DNA of 64,000 bases, from assembly GCA_001800905.1 (NCBI GenBank), contig MGWH01000003.1:62001-126000 (forward strand), written 5' to 3'. The first letter of the stretch is position 1, and each line of letters begins with the position of its first letter. This document shows, in pieces, positions 55,201 to 62,893 of this stretch. A program made the position numbers and the translations under genes. This DNA is from Flavobacteria bacterium GWA2_35_26. Lineage in GTDB: Bacteria > Bacteroidota > Bacteroidia > Flavobacteriales > Flavobacteriaceae. The notes beneath the pieces were generated by a model. The model had not been told where the DNA came from, made no database searches, and saw only the letters and a program-made list of their open reading frames with translations.

Positions 55201-55610
55201 AAAATATCTTGGGATTTTTTATCGCCTGTCCCGTCTTTAGCTTTTATCAAAAAACCAATTTTTCCAATTCCTGTCGTATTATAATAAGTAGTTGGTGTAA
55301 AGGTCTTAGTGTAGGTGTCGTTAGCTTGATTGTAAGTAAACTTACTTGCTTCGTCAGAGTTGTTCCAAGTACCATTTAATGGTGTGCCTTTTTGATTAAC
55401 CCCGCCAAGGTCAAAAGCCCAAGCCCACATATACAAAGCATTCCCAGTTACACCCCAAGTAGTCTCATTAATACTACTTCCGTTAATAGTTACAGTAATT
55501 GATGTGGTTTCCTCAAAGGCAGCAGGACTTACACTATAAGTAGCGGTTTGCTGCTGGGCAAATGAAGTAAAACCCAGAAGAAATAAAAAAGTTAGTAGAA
55601 TTTTTTTCAT
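52272..55610 (-). CDS. Secreted GH13 alpha-amylase/pullulanase-type enzyme with T9SS sorting domain
   Basis: 1112 aa. Signal peptide (ending SFAQQ), Ig-like modules (about 25-245), a CBM48-like module (about 260-330, VYVAGSFNNWQPTSAF), then the GH13 barrel (about 400-740): nucleophile D553 in GFRWDLTKGF, acid E600 in VIFEHLGTD and D668 in AESHDEERL. The C-terminus (about 1035-1112, FAAYPNPTHGIIEIA and GVYFAKVH) is a type A T9SS sorting domain, so export uses the secretion system that needs PorT. Starch or a branched glucan is the likely substrate. Confidence 0.93.
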   Translation of the reverse strand: MKKILLTFLFLLGFTSFAQQQTATYSVSPAAFEETTSITVTINGSSINETTWGVTGNALYMWAWAFDLGGVNQKGTPLNGTWNNSDEASKFTYNQANDTYTKTFTPTTYYNTTGIGKIGFLIKAKDGTGDKKSQDILVEVGSFQVNLTAPIQNSATILNSGSNFTITATNTNGNASYNLKSNGVSINTNSSTSSYTYTQSNITSNQNYELVVLQGTTTITKKFSVIVNPGANEQAMPSNLVDGINYNSTDPTKATLVLDAPLKDFVYVAGSFNNWQPTSAFAMKKDATSGKFWLELTGLTSGTNYTYQYWVVDATPIAGTPAMVKTADPYSTLVLSPYDDPTIPAASYPNLPAYPTGQEREVTVLQTGQTPYAWSSATTNFVKPAKEKLVVYELLVRDFDARRSYQAVIDKLDYFKNLKINAIQLMPVMEFEGNESWGYNTAYHMALDKFYGSSDKLKELIDKCHQNGIAVILDVALNHAFGRNPMLRMWMNDPDGDGWGSPSTENPYFNTVAKHSYSVGEDFNHQQSRTQNYTKRVVKHWIEEFKIDGFRWDLTKGFTQECTAGDDNCTNGYRADRVALLKTYADYSWSLDPTHYVIFEHLGTDAEEKEWANYRISETPSKGVMLWGKMTSEYNELSMGYTANIARMNSASRGFTNHRLMGYAESHDEERLMYKNLQFGNSANTAHNVKTLNTALSRMSAIGAVSLLVPGPKMIWHFGELGYDDSIFTCNNGTINSQTDTATGDCKLDTKPQIQWTNNWLANANRFKIYSDWAKMIRLKTEEAVFSGTATITNASSLVQTIKITDAALASTSLKDVVIVANFDVTSKSVPTGFPYAGEWFNLMDNSSLNVVNVNDPITVLPGQFKIYGNKQAFGANAPFALPADNFSIESRAETCANKNNGQIVINAAQTYAYVATINGTNYNFTNNSLTISNLTPGVYPVCISIPGKAFEQCYSVTITKGSSLTGKSSVSSNIASVQIIEGTAPFEVFVNGLPQFETSATNFSLPVKQGDYLEIKTAKTCEGIYATSIMDPLSGFAAYPNPTHGIIEIATPTLKTEIAIELYNLNGQLISKGMYAVSNGKVQLNLEKESAGVYFAKVHLGTPVSLTIVKE

Positions 55611-55641
55611 TATTGTATTGTTGGTTGGTTAGTTAAAACAA

Positions 55642-55676
55642 AAAAAGCACTTAATTATACAAATTAAGTGCTTTTT
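55642..55676 (-). terminator. Intra-locus terminator between the susE-like and GH13 genes
   Basis: A 15-bp perfect stem, AAAAAGCACTTAATT (55642-55656) with AATTAAGTGCTTTTT (55662-55676), loop ATACA. The minus-strand transcript has a U run at its end. It would let the susCDE part be made at a higher level than the GH13 part. Confidence 0.8.
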
Positions 55677-55691
55677 ATTACATACTACAGT

Positions 55692-56849
55692 TTATTGTGG
55701 CATTAATCGGATGTTGTAGTTAGCAGAGTTTCTGATATCTAAAACAACTTTATAAGTACCTGCAGTTGGCACTTTCATATTACCACCTCCAAGTTTGATT
55801 TTATATTGACCACCCGTGGTTGTGTCTTCAGCATTTCCTGAAAGCGTTCCCATTTTAACTGACCAATCGTCTTTCAAACGAATTAAGAATTCGTCCTTAG
55901 CCAAAGTCAAAGTGATCGTGTACATTTGGTAATATGGAGAACTTGGATTCGTATCAAATGTCATAGGAGTTCCATTACCCCAACCGTTTGGAGTAGCAGC
56001 GCCAATAATTGACACTTGTCTTTTATCCATTGTATAAGCACCTGTATTCCAATTTATATTAAAGAAATAAGTACCTGCTCCAGCTGAAGGTTTAATGTTA
56101 CTAGAAGTTCCTAATTGTCCAGAAAAAGCACCTGAACCGTTAGATTCTCCTTTATCTCCTGACCAAGATGGCACTGGAGTAAATTTGAATTCTGGAGTCG
56201 CTTCGTTCATCCAAACAAAACCTTCATATACACCATTATTTCCAGCAGAGAACAATTTAGCTACACTTGGACTATCTGGTGACCAGTTGTTACCATATCC
56301 ACTAGCCCCTTGGTAATTTCCAGGAACATATAATCTAGCAAACTCATCAAAAGTATCAAAAGCAGTAGCTGTAATTGTGATTTCATTTGAAACAACATCA
56401 TAAGCCGCAACCGTAGAAGATGATTGGTTTATTGGGCTACCTACCACACGAACTTTATAAGCTTGTGAAGTACCAATTGCTCCACCAGCCCCTAATAGCG
56501 CGGCATTCAATTGTCTATTTGTAATTGCTTTTGATAAATCAATAGCTGTATTTACATTATAATCTCCCAATGGAAATGTTCCAGGTGCATTAAAATTTCC
56601 TGTGCTTTTGATAACTTGCAACGTATATCTTGCTGCAGCAGAATATCCAAAAGTAGAAGAAGTCCACTTCACTGTAAAGGCAGTTGCAGAAGCAGTAGAA
56701 GCTGATAAAGCATAAGTACCACCTGTTGGCGCAGAAAGAACAATAGCATCTCCTTTTGCAGCAACTGGATCTAAAAGATCATCTGAACAAGAAACTAAAC
56801 TTGATAGTATTCCTGCTACTAAAATTAAACTTAAATATATTTTTTTCAT
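55692..56849 (-). CDS. SusE/SusF-like starch-binding outer-membrane lipoprotein
   Basis: 385 aa from ATG 56849 (MKKIYLSLIL); an upstream ATG at 56870 is less likely. Lipobox SLVSCSDD. The N-terminal SusE Ig-like domain (about 25-160) is followed by two SusE/F starch-binding modules (about 175-270 and 275-385), with LYVPGNYQGASGYGNNW and IIGAATPNGWGNGTPM. The repeated NxW and GNGTPM-type segments suit alpha-glucan binding. It follows susD with a hairpin between them. Confidence 0.88.
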   Translation of the reverse strand: MKKIYLSLILVAGILSSLVSCSDDLLDPVAAKGDAIVLSAPTGGTYALSASTASATAFTVKWTSSTFGYSAAARYTLQVIKSTGNFNAPGTFPLGDYNVNTAIDLSKAITNRQLNAALLGAGGAIGTSQAYKVRVVGSPINQSSSTVAAYDVVSNEITITATAFDTFDEFARLYVPGNYQGASGYGNNWSPDSPSVAKLFSAGNNGVYEGFVWMNEATPEFKFTPVPSWSGDKGESNGSGAFSGQLGTSSNIKPSAGAGTYFFNINWNTGAYTMDKRQVSIIGAATPNGWGNGTPMTFDTNPSSPYYQMYTITLTLAKDEFLIRLKDDWSVKMGTLSGNAEDTTTGGQYKIKLGGGNMKVPTAGTYKVVLDIRNSANYNIRLMPQ

Positions 56850-56865
56850 AATTATTAATTTATTT

Positions 56866-56897
56866 TCCAATGGTCAAAACAATTTTTGACCATTGGA
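56866..56897 (-). promoter_or_regulatory. Intergenic hairpin between susD and the susE-like gene
   Basis: A 14-bp perfect stem (left arm TCCAATGGTCAAAA at 56866-56879, right arm 56884-56897), loop of 4. On the transcribed minus strand there is no U run after it, so it is more likely a stabilising or processing hairpin, or a partial attenuator, than a terminator. It ends 17 bp before the susE-like start. Confidence 0.7.
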
Positions 56898-56908
56898 TTT
56901 TTTAAACA

Positions 56909-58513
56909 TTAATATCCTGTATTTTGAGTCAAGTTAGAATTGGTATTCAATTCAGTTTGAGGAATTGGGTACACATTGAATTTAGCATCAATACTAGCTC
57001 CATTCAAAGCATTTCCTTTCCACTGCCATAATTTAGCACTTCCAGCAAATTTATTAGCACGGATCAAATCTTGTCTTCTGTGACCTTCCCAGTATAACTC
57101 TCTAGCTCTTTCGTCCAATATAAAATCTGGAGTAATGTCTGAATCATTTGCAACAGCAGCTGCTCCAGCACGAGTTCTTAATGCATTAACATAACCTCTA
57201 GCCACTGATTTAGATGCAGAAGCCACATTGTTAGCTGCTAACTCTGCATACATTAAATAAGCATCCGCCAATCTAAATAATGGGAAATCCGTATCTGTGT
57301 GAGTTAAATTACTTCCATTAGCTCCAGCAGAGGTTTTGTTAGAGAATTTTTTAACTTTCAAACCACCATTTCCAAAGAAATCAGAAACAGTATTAATTGT
57401 CAGAGTTGAAGTTGATCCAGCATCAAACATCGCTCTTCTATCAGTTGTACCTGTTAAATCAGAGAATACGTTTGCAAACTCTTTACGAGCGGCTAAACCA
57501 TACCAACCACCATCAACACCAACTTCAGTATTCCAACCACCAGTTGCAGCATGAATAATGAATGTAGTTCCTCCCCAAGTTTTAGTGTTTACTCCACTAA
57601 AACGAATTGGGAAAATGATTTCAGATTGAACAGCAGTTCTATCATTATCAGCCATAAACAAGTTGCTGTAAGGAACATTAGCAATAGTATAAGCAGATCC
57701 AATTACTGAATTTACAGCAGCAAGAGCTTCAGCATCTTTACTTGTTCCTAAATATACTTTAGCATTCAAATACAATTTAGCTAATAACATTTTAGCCGCT
57801 ACTTTGTCTACTCTTCCGTATTCGTTAGTTCTAGCATCTTTTAAATCCGCATCAATAGCATTCAATTCTTTAACTAAAAAGTCAAAAACAAACGCTCTGT
57901 CTTTTTCAACTGGTTTAGTTCCCACTAAATCTGCATCAGTAGCGAATGCTACTTTTCCGAACAAATCGATACCATGATAGTAAGATAATGCTCTCAAGAA
58001 ACGCACCTCAGCTCTATACGTTTTTACTTCTGCTTTCACTGCATCACTTACTCCTCTTGAAGCTAGTTTTTCGTCAGTAGTAGCACGCAAAAATTCGTTA
58101 GATAATCCTACTTGGTAAAATACTCTTGCATAAAACGCTTTCACAAAACGGTTGTCTGCGTTCCAAGTGTGATTGTTTAATTCTGGCAAAGTTGGATCTC
58201 CCCATGAAACCATAGCTTCATCAGTAGGCAACTCTTGTAATTGCCAATATCCTCTTAAATATTGACCAAAACCTTCGTCAATACCTTGAATATCTGCACT
58301 TCCATCAGGTCCATTTTGACCTGTAACTGCTAAACCTGCATAGATTTTAGCTAGAAATTGTTTGTAAGAACTTGGGTCTTTGTAGAATGCTTCTGATGTA
58401 AAATCATCATCATCTTTTGGAGACACATTCATATCATTGGTACATGATACAAAAAATGCAATTAATCCAAGAAATACAAATAATTTAAAATTAATTGATT
58501 TTATCTTTTTCAT
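56909..58513 (-). CDS. SusD/RagB-family nutrient-binding lipoprotein
   Basis: 534 aa. Lipobox FVSCTNDM after the signal peptide. The SusD-like alpha-helical TPR core has EVKTYRAEVRFLRALSYYHG and VAAKMLLAKLYLNAK, and a C-terminal RagB/SusD domain with ILDERARELYWEGHRRQDLIR. It forms the lid of the SusC barrel and binds starch oligosaccharides. It is 11 bp after the susC gene. Confidence 0.94.
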   Translation of the reverse strand: MKKIKSINFKLFVFLGLIAFFVSCTNDMNVSPKDDDDFTSEAFYKDPSSYKQFLAKIYAGLAVTGQNGPDGSADIQGIDEGFGQYLRGYWQLQELPTDEAMVSWGDPTLPELNNHTWNADNRFVKAFYARVFYQVGLSNEFLRATTDEKLASRGVSDAVKAEVKTYRAEVRFLRALSYYHGIDLFGKVAFATDADLVGTKPVEKDRAFVFDFLVKELNAIDADLKDARTNEYGRVDKVAAKMLLAKLYLNAKVYLGTSKDAEALAAVNSVIGSAYTIANVPYSNLFMADNDRTAVQSEIIFPIRFSGVNTKTWGGTTFIIHAATGGWNTEVGVDGGWYGLAARKEFANVFSDLTGTTDRRAMFDAGSTSTLTINTVSDFFGNGGLKVKKFSNKTSAGANGSNLTHTDTDFPLFRLADAYLMYAELAANNVASASKSVARGYVNALRTRAGAAAVANDSDITPDFILDERARELYWEGHRRQDLIRANKFAGSAKLWQWKGNALNGASIDAKFNVYPIPQTELNTNSNLTQNTGY

Positions 58514-58524
58514 AATAGTATATA

Positions 58525-61443
58525 TTAAAAATTATAGTTTAATCCGAATAAGAACATTCTTGCACGTGGATAAATTGTACTATCTATACCTCCAAAAACT
58601 TCAGGATCCATTCCTTTGTATTTAGAAATTGTCATTACGTTTTGAACTCCAGAGTACAAACGTAAAGAGGATGATTGAACATTAAATGGCGCTTCAATTA
58701 AGTATCCAATTGTTACGTTGTCTAATTTTAACCAAGACGCATCTTTAACGTAGTAATCAGATTCTGCTCTTTTTTGAGTAAACAAGGTGTTGTCAAAATC
58801 AACAGTAGTATTGTTGATAGCGTTAACATTGTTATCAGAGATACTTTGAGATAAGAAACTTCTACTAGCATTTACATTATCATAAATATAGTTTCCTAAA
58901 CTTGTTCTCCAAGCCATTGAGAAATCCCATTTTTTGTAATTGTAGTTGGTCATGAATCCCATTGTGATATCAGCATTTGGTTTTTTAAACGCATGTTTAT
59001 CAAGAGATGTGATTTGACCATCCCCATTTCTATCTACATAAACCCCTTCTAATGGTTTTCCAGCAGCATCATATACTTGCTCATACAACCAGAAAGTATT
59101 TGGAGCTAAGCGTTCTTGGTGAATTTGTGAATACACATCCAAACCAACTGAACCTTGGAAAAAATCTAATCCTCCTAAATCTTTAATTTTGATATCATTG
59201 TAAGCAATATTGTAGTTAAAGTTCAAAGATGAATTAGCTGTTTCAATGGCTTTGTAATTAATGTTTAATTCAGCTCCTTTAGAAGTTAATGAACCAATGT
59301 TTTGGAAACCAGCAGTTCTAAAGTTCTGTAATGAACCTTCTGGTACATAAGCAATCAAATCGTTTGAAGTTTTACTATACACATCTAACGAACCAGTTAC
59401 TTTATCATTAAATAATCCGAAATCTAAACCAGCATTTACAGTTGTAGTTTCTTCCCATTTCAAGTTAGCATTGTATCCTTCAGGACGACCCAATTGGTAG
59501 AATTGACTTCCAAATTGGTACGTTGCGCCAGAAGTTAGTGCACTTAAATTATATCTTTGGAAATAGTCATAGGCTGCTCCTCCAATATCTTGTTGTCCAG
59601 TAACTCCCCATCCTAAACGCAATTTCAATTCAGAAACTGTTTTAGAATTTTTCAAGAATTCTTCGCTAGACACTTTCCAAGCAAAAGCTGCTCCAGGGAA
59701 GTTACCCCAACGGTTTAACTCAGAAAATCTTGAAGAACCGTCACGTCTAAAGTTAAGTGTAAGTAAGTATTTTTCACTTAAATCTACGTTCAATCTAGAA
59801 TAATACGCTTGTAAATTTACACCTGGACTTGTTACAACATCTGGTTTTTGTTCAGCAGCTGGCAATAAAGTGTTGGTTGAATAATAGCTTTCTGAATCAA
59901 AGTTTTGATACGAATAACCTGCTGTTAAATCCACTTTTACTTTGCCAAATTTTTTGTTGTAATTCAAATAACCATCTAACAATGTATTTGTTGAGTTACC
60001 CCATGTGTTTTGGTTGTATCCTAATTTTCCAGCGTTATAAAGTCCAGCTCTAGAATTAGCACTTGTGAAGTTGGTACCTGTCCCTTCAACTCTGTCATAC
60101 CCTAAATTAGCCACCGCTTTGATATCTTCAAAGAAATGCAATTTATATTCTGTTTGAATATTTCCGTAAAGACGAGTGCTTTTCCCTTGATTGTTTTTTT
60201 GTTGCAATAAAGCTACAGGGTTAGCTGCTCCATAAACAGTATAGTTATTAGGAGAATTTAATGTAAAACTTTCTTTGTAACCACCAAATGGTGAATTAGC
60301 ATCGTAGTTTACATAGGTTGGATTGAATGAAATAGCTGAACCAATAGCCCCTTCATCAGCATATCTGTTTTTTTCAGTAGCATAGTTAGCATTCACTTCA
60401 AATTTCAAGTGATTGTCTAAAAATGAAGGCGTCATAGACAAAGCAATGGTATTTCTTTTGAAAGAAGAAGTTTCTAAAACTCCATCAATATTAGTTTTCC
60501 CAACAGATAATCTCGTAGGAATTACTTTCAAGAAATTACCTCTTAAAGACAAATCATTTGAAAATGTAATACCATTACGGTAAATTTCATCTTGCCAATC
60601 AGTGCTTCCAGTTCCTAACAAACCTACTCTTGAAGGTACGTATGTAGTAATAATATTTCTAAACTCATCAGCAGAGTATACGTCTACTTTTTTAGCTACT
60701 GTATTCAATGTAGTTAATGAGTTAAACGAAACTTTCACACCGTCTTGTTTGGTTCCTTTTTTAGTTTTGATCAATACTACACCATTCGATCCACGAGAAC
60801 CGTAGATAGCTGTAGCCGAAGCATCTTTCAAAATAGAGAACGATTCAATGTCATTTGGGTTGATTGAAGACAATCCGTTATTAACTGGTAAACCGTCGAT
60901 AACCACCAAAGGATCATTAGATGCTCCTAAAGAAGCTCCTCCTCTGATTCGGATTGCAGCACCATCTCCAGGACGACCACCTTGAGTTACCACAACACCT
61001 GCTACTCTACCATTCAGTAAGTTTTCAGTATTTGTAATAGCTCCTTTGTTGAAATCTTTTGCCGTAATTACCGCAACTGATCCTGTCGCATCTTTCTTTT
61101 TAACAGACCCGTAACCTACTTGAACTACTACTTCTTGAAGTTGATTTTCAGCCTCTTGAAGTTTTACCGTTAGGTTAGCTTGATTTGAATAGGTAATGGT
61201 TTGACCTTTGTATCCTACAAATGAGAATACCACAGCATCACCTTGTTTAATTTTTGACAATTTAAATTTACCGTCAAAATCAGTAGTAACACTTTGTTGC
61301 GCTCCTTTTACTACCACATTTACACCTGGAATTGGTTGATTTGATTTAGCATCAACAACAACACCATTAAATGAACTCTGAGCCAACAAACTTGCTGGTA
61401 AGAGTAGTAATAAAACTAACAACTTTTTGTAAATTGTTTTCAT
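58525..61443 (-). CDS. SusC/RagA-family TonB-dependent outer-membrane transporter
   Basis: 972 aa. Signal peptide (ending SLLAQS), a carboxypeptidase regulatory-like N-terminal domain (about 23-105, FNGVVVDAKSNQPIPGVNV), a TonB plug (about 115-230) with the SusC motifs RIRGGASLGASNDPL and IESFSILKDASATAIYG, and a 22-strand barrel ending in RARMFLFGLNYNF. It imports maltodextrins bound by SusD. It is the first gene of the minus-strand locus, with regulatory repeats upstream. Confidence 0.94.
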   Translation of the reverse strand: MKTIYKKLLVLLLLLPASLLAQSSFNGVVVDAKSNQPIPGVNVVVKGAQQSVTTDFDGKFKLSKIKQGDAVVFSFVGYKGQTITYSNQANLTVKLQEAENQLQEVVVQVGYGSVKKKDATGSVAVITAKDFNKGAITNTENLLNGRVAGVVVTQGGRPGDGAAIRIRGGASLGASNDPLVVIDGLPVNNGLSSINPNDIESFSILKDASATAIYGSRGSNGVVLIKTKKGTKQDGVKVSFNSLTTLNTVAKKVDVYSADEFRNIITTYVPSRVGLLGTGSTDWQDEIYRNGITFSNDLSLRGNFLKVIPTRLSVGKTNIDGVLETSSFKRNTIALSMTPSFLDNHLKFEVNANYATEKNRYADEGAIGSAISFNPTYVNYDANSPFGGYKESFTLNSPNNYTVYGAANPVALLQQKNNQGKSTRLYGNIQTEYKLHFFEDIKAVANLGYDRVEGTGTNFTSANSRAGLYNAGKLGYNQNTWGNSTNTLLDGYLNYNKKFGKVKVDLTAGYSYQNFDSESYYSTNTLLPAAEQKPDVVTSPGVNLQAYYSRLNVDLSEKYLLTLNFRRDGSSRFSELNRWGNFPGAAFAWKVSSEEFLKNSKTVSELKLRLGWGVTGQQDIGGAAYDYFQRYNLSALTSGATYQFGSQFYQLGRPEGYNANLKWEETTTVNAGLDFGLFNDKVTGSLDVYSKTSNDLIAYVPEGSLQNFRTAGFQNIGSLTSKGAELNINYKAIETANSSLNFNYNIAYNDIKIKDLGGLDFFQGSVGLDVYSQIHQERLAPNTFWLYEQVYDAAGKPLEGVYVDRNGDGQITSLDKHAFKKPNADITMGFMTNYNYKKWDFSMAWRTSLGNYIYDNVNASRSFLSQSISDNNVNAINNTTVDFDNTLFTQKRAESDYYVKDASWLKLDNVTIGYLIEAPFNVQSSSLRLYSGVQNVMTISKYKGMDPEVFGGIDSTIYPRARMFLFGLNYNF

Positions 61444-61508
61444 ACTTGTTTGTTTAAATTAATTGAATTTTGGTTTACTTTAATAAACTTTTACATTACT
61501 TCGAATAA

Positions 61509-61516
61509 CAAACATA
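61509..61516 (-). promoter_or_regulatory. Predicted susC promoter -7 box
   Basis: On the minus strand the sequence reads TATGTTTG, fitting TAnnTTTG, giving a leader of about 60 nt before ATG 61443. The predicted operator repeats lie directly upstream. Confidence 0.6.
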
Positions 61517-61518
61517 CT

Positions 61519-61570
61519 AAAACGATAACGATTTCGAAAATACGAAAACGATTTCTTTTTACGAAAACGT
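61519..61570. promoter_or_regulatory. Putative operator region with repeated AAAACG / AACGATTTC motifs
   Basis: AAAACGA or AAAACGT occurs three times (61519, 61545, 61564), and AACGATTTC twice, exactly 20 bp apart (61527-61535 and 61547-61555). The cluster sits between susC and the divergent LacI-family gene, overlapping the upstream side of the susC promoter. CG-centred half-sites and position suggest binding by the adjacent LacI-family protein. This is inference. Confidence 0.5.
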
Positions 61571-61612
61571 GATAGTGTTGAAAAGTTTACACTGTCTCTA
61601 ATTAATATCGGG

Positions 61613-61620
61613 TATTTTTG
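61613..61620 (+). promoter_or_regulatory. Predicted promoter -7 box of the LacI-family gene
   Basis: TATTTTTG fits TAnnTTTG, 56 bp before ATG 61677. Confidence 0.5.
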
Positions 61621-61676
61621 CAATTGAAATAATTTAACAATACTTTTATTGACAATAACTATTTCGCCCTACTAAT

Positions 61677-62702
61677 ATGAAAAGAAAAGTCACGCTAAAA
61701 CAAATTGCAAAGGAACTTGACGTTTCTATTTCTACTGTTTCTAAATCATTGAGAAACAGTCACGAAATTGGTGAAGAAACCCGATTAAAAGTTCAAGCTT
61801 TTGCCAAATTATACCACTACAAACCCAATAATATTGCACTTAGTTTAAAGAATAGAAAAACGAAAACCATCGGTATTATTATTCCCGAAATCGTGCATTA
61901 TTTCTTTTCTACTGTAATTAATGGAATTGAACATGTAGCTAATGAAAATGGCTATAGTGTGGTCATTTGTTTGTCTGACGATTCGTTCGACAAAGAAGTA
62001 CTGAATATGGAAATGCTTGCCAATGGAAGTATTGATGGTTTCATTATGTCCTTGTCTAAAGAAACGCAATACAAAGGTGACTTTCATCATATTACAGAGG
62101 TGATTAGTCAGGGTATGCCTGTAGTCATGTTTGACCGAGTTACAAATGACATACTTTGTGACAAAGTAATCATTGACGATCAAACTGCTGCCTACGAAGC
62201 GGTTCAAAGTTTGATCGATAAAGGAAAAAGAAAAATAGCTTTAATAACAACAGTTGATTATGTGAGTGTTGGTAAACTTAGAACAGACGGTTATACCAAA
62301 GCACTATTAGACAATGACATCCCTTTTGATGAAAATTTAATTATTAAAATTGAAGATGTTGATACCTGCGAAATAACCATAAGTAAATTACTTGAAGACA
62401 AAGCCATTGACGCCATTTTTGCAGTAAATGAACTATTTGCTGTAACCATTATAAAAATGGCAAATAAACTGGGAATTCAAGTACCTAATGATCTATCCGT
62501 TATTGCCTTTACGGACGGAATTATTTCAAAATATTCTACCCCAACCATCACAACTGTAAGTCAAAACGGAAAAAAAATGGGGGCAAAAGCCGCTAAAATA
62601 CTCATCAAGCGATTAGAGGCTGATGATTATAATGAAGGGGAAGAAAATTATGTAACCGAAGTAATTTCTACTCACCTGATCGAAAGAGAATCTACAAATT
62701 AG
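61677..62702 (+). CDS. LacI-family transcriptional regulator of the starch/maltodextrin locus
   Basis: 341 aa. The N-terminal HTH (about 4-26, TLKQIAKELDVSISTVSKSL) and hinge (PNNIALSLKNRKTKTIGII) precede a periplasmic-binding-like sensor domain with IIPEIVHYFFSTVINGIE and TDGIISKYSTPTITTVSQNG. It binds DNA as a dimer under control of a sugar, probably a maltose derivative judged by its neighbours. It is divergent from susC and followed by a terminator and an MFS sugar transporter. Whether it activates or represses is not readable. Confidence 0.92.
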   Translation: MKRKVTLKQIAKELDVSISTVSKSLRNSHEIGEETRLKVQAFAKLYHYKPNNIALSLKNRKTKTIGIIIPEIVHYFFSTVINGIEHVANENGYSVVICLSDDSFDKEVLNMEMLANGSIDGFIMSLSKETQYKGDFHHITEVISQGMPVVMFDRVTNDILCDKVIIDDQTAAYEAVQSLIDKGKRKIALITTVDYVSVGKLRTDGYTKALLDNDIPFDENLIIKIEDVDTCEITISKLLEDKAIDAIFAVNELFAVTIIKMANKLGIQVPNDLSVIAFTDGIISKYSTPTITTVSQNGKKMGAKAAKILIKRLEADDYNEGEENYVTEVISTHLIERESTN

Positions 62703-62725
62703 AACAGATTTGTTAATTCATTCAT

Positions 62726-62752
62726 TACTACAACCTTGTAGTACATTTTTTT
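62726..62752 (+). terminator. Terminator of the LacI-family gene
   Basis: Stem TACTACA (62726-62732) with TGTAGTA (62737-62743), loop ACCT, followed by a run of seven T. Confidence 0.7.
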
Positions 62753-62796
62753 GAGTTAAAAATAAAGTTTTGAAATAAAAGTAATCGAGATTTATC

Positions 62797-62804
62797 TATA
62801 TTTG
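62797..62804 (+). promoter_or_regulatory. Predicted promoter -7 box of the MFS sugar transporter gene
   Basis: TATATTTG fits TAnnTTTG, 89 bp before ATG 62894. TTG at 62770-62772 is 24 bp upstream. An inverted repeat lies in the leader. Confidence 0.5.
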
Positions 62805-62850
62805 GACCATCAAAGCTTTTACTTTTACTTCGAAAATTTCAGTTAAGTTT

Positions 62851-62871
62851 TGATAAGCATAGCGCTTATCG
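62851..62871. promoter_or_regulatory. Inverted repeat GATAAGC-N5-GCTTATC in the transporter leader
   Basis: Exact 7-bp arms, 62852-62858 and 62864-62870, about 45 bp behind the promoter box. It could be an operator for the neighbouring regulator or an RNA hairpin. It does not share sequence with the susC repeats. Confidence 0.4.
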
Positions 62872-62893
62872 TATTAATTTAAACATTACGATA

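Noticed and set aside
52272-55610. Possible tandem repeats in the GH13 N-terminus
   Set aside because: The Ser/Thr/Asn-rich segments reflect Ig-like module composition. No exact DNA repeat was seen.
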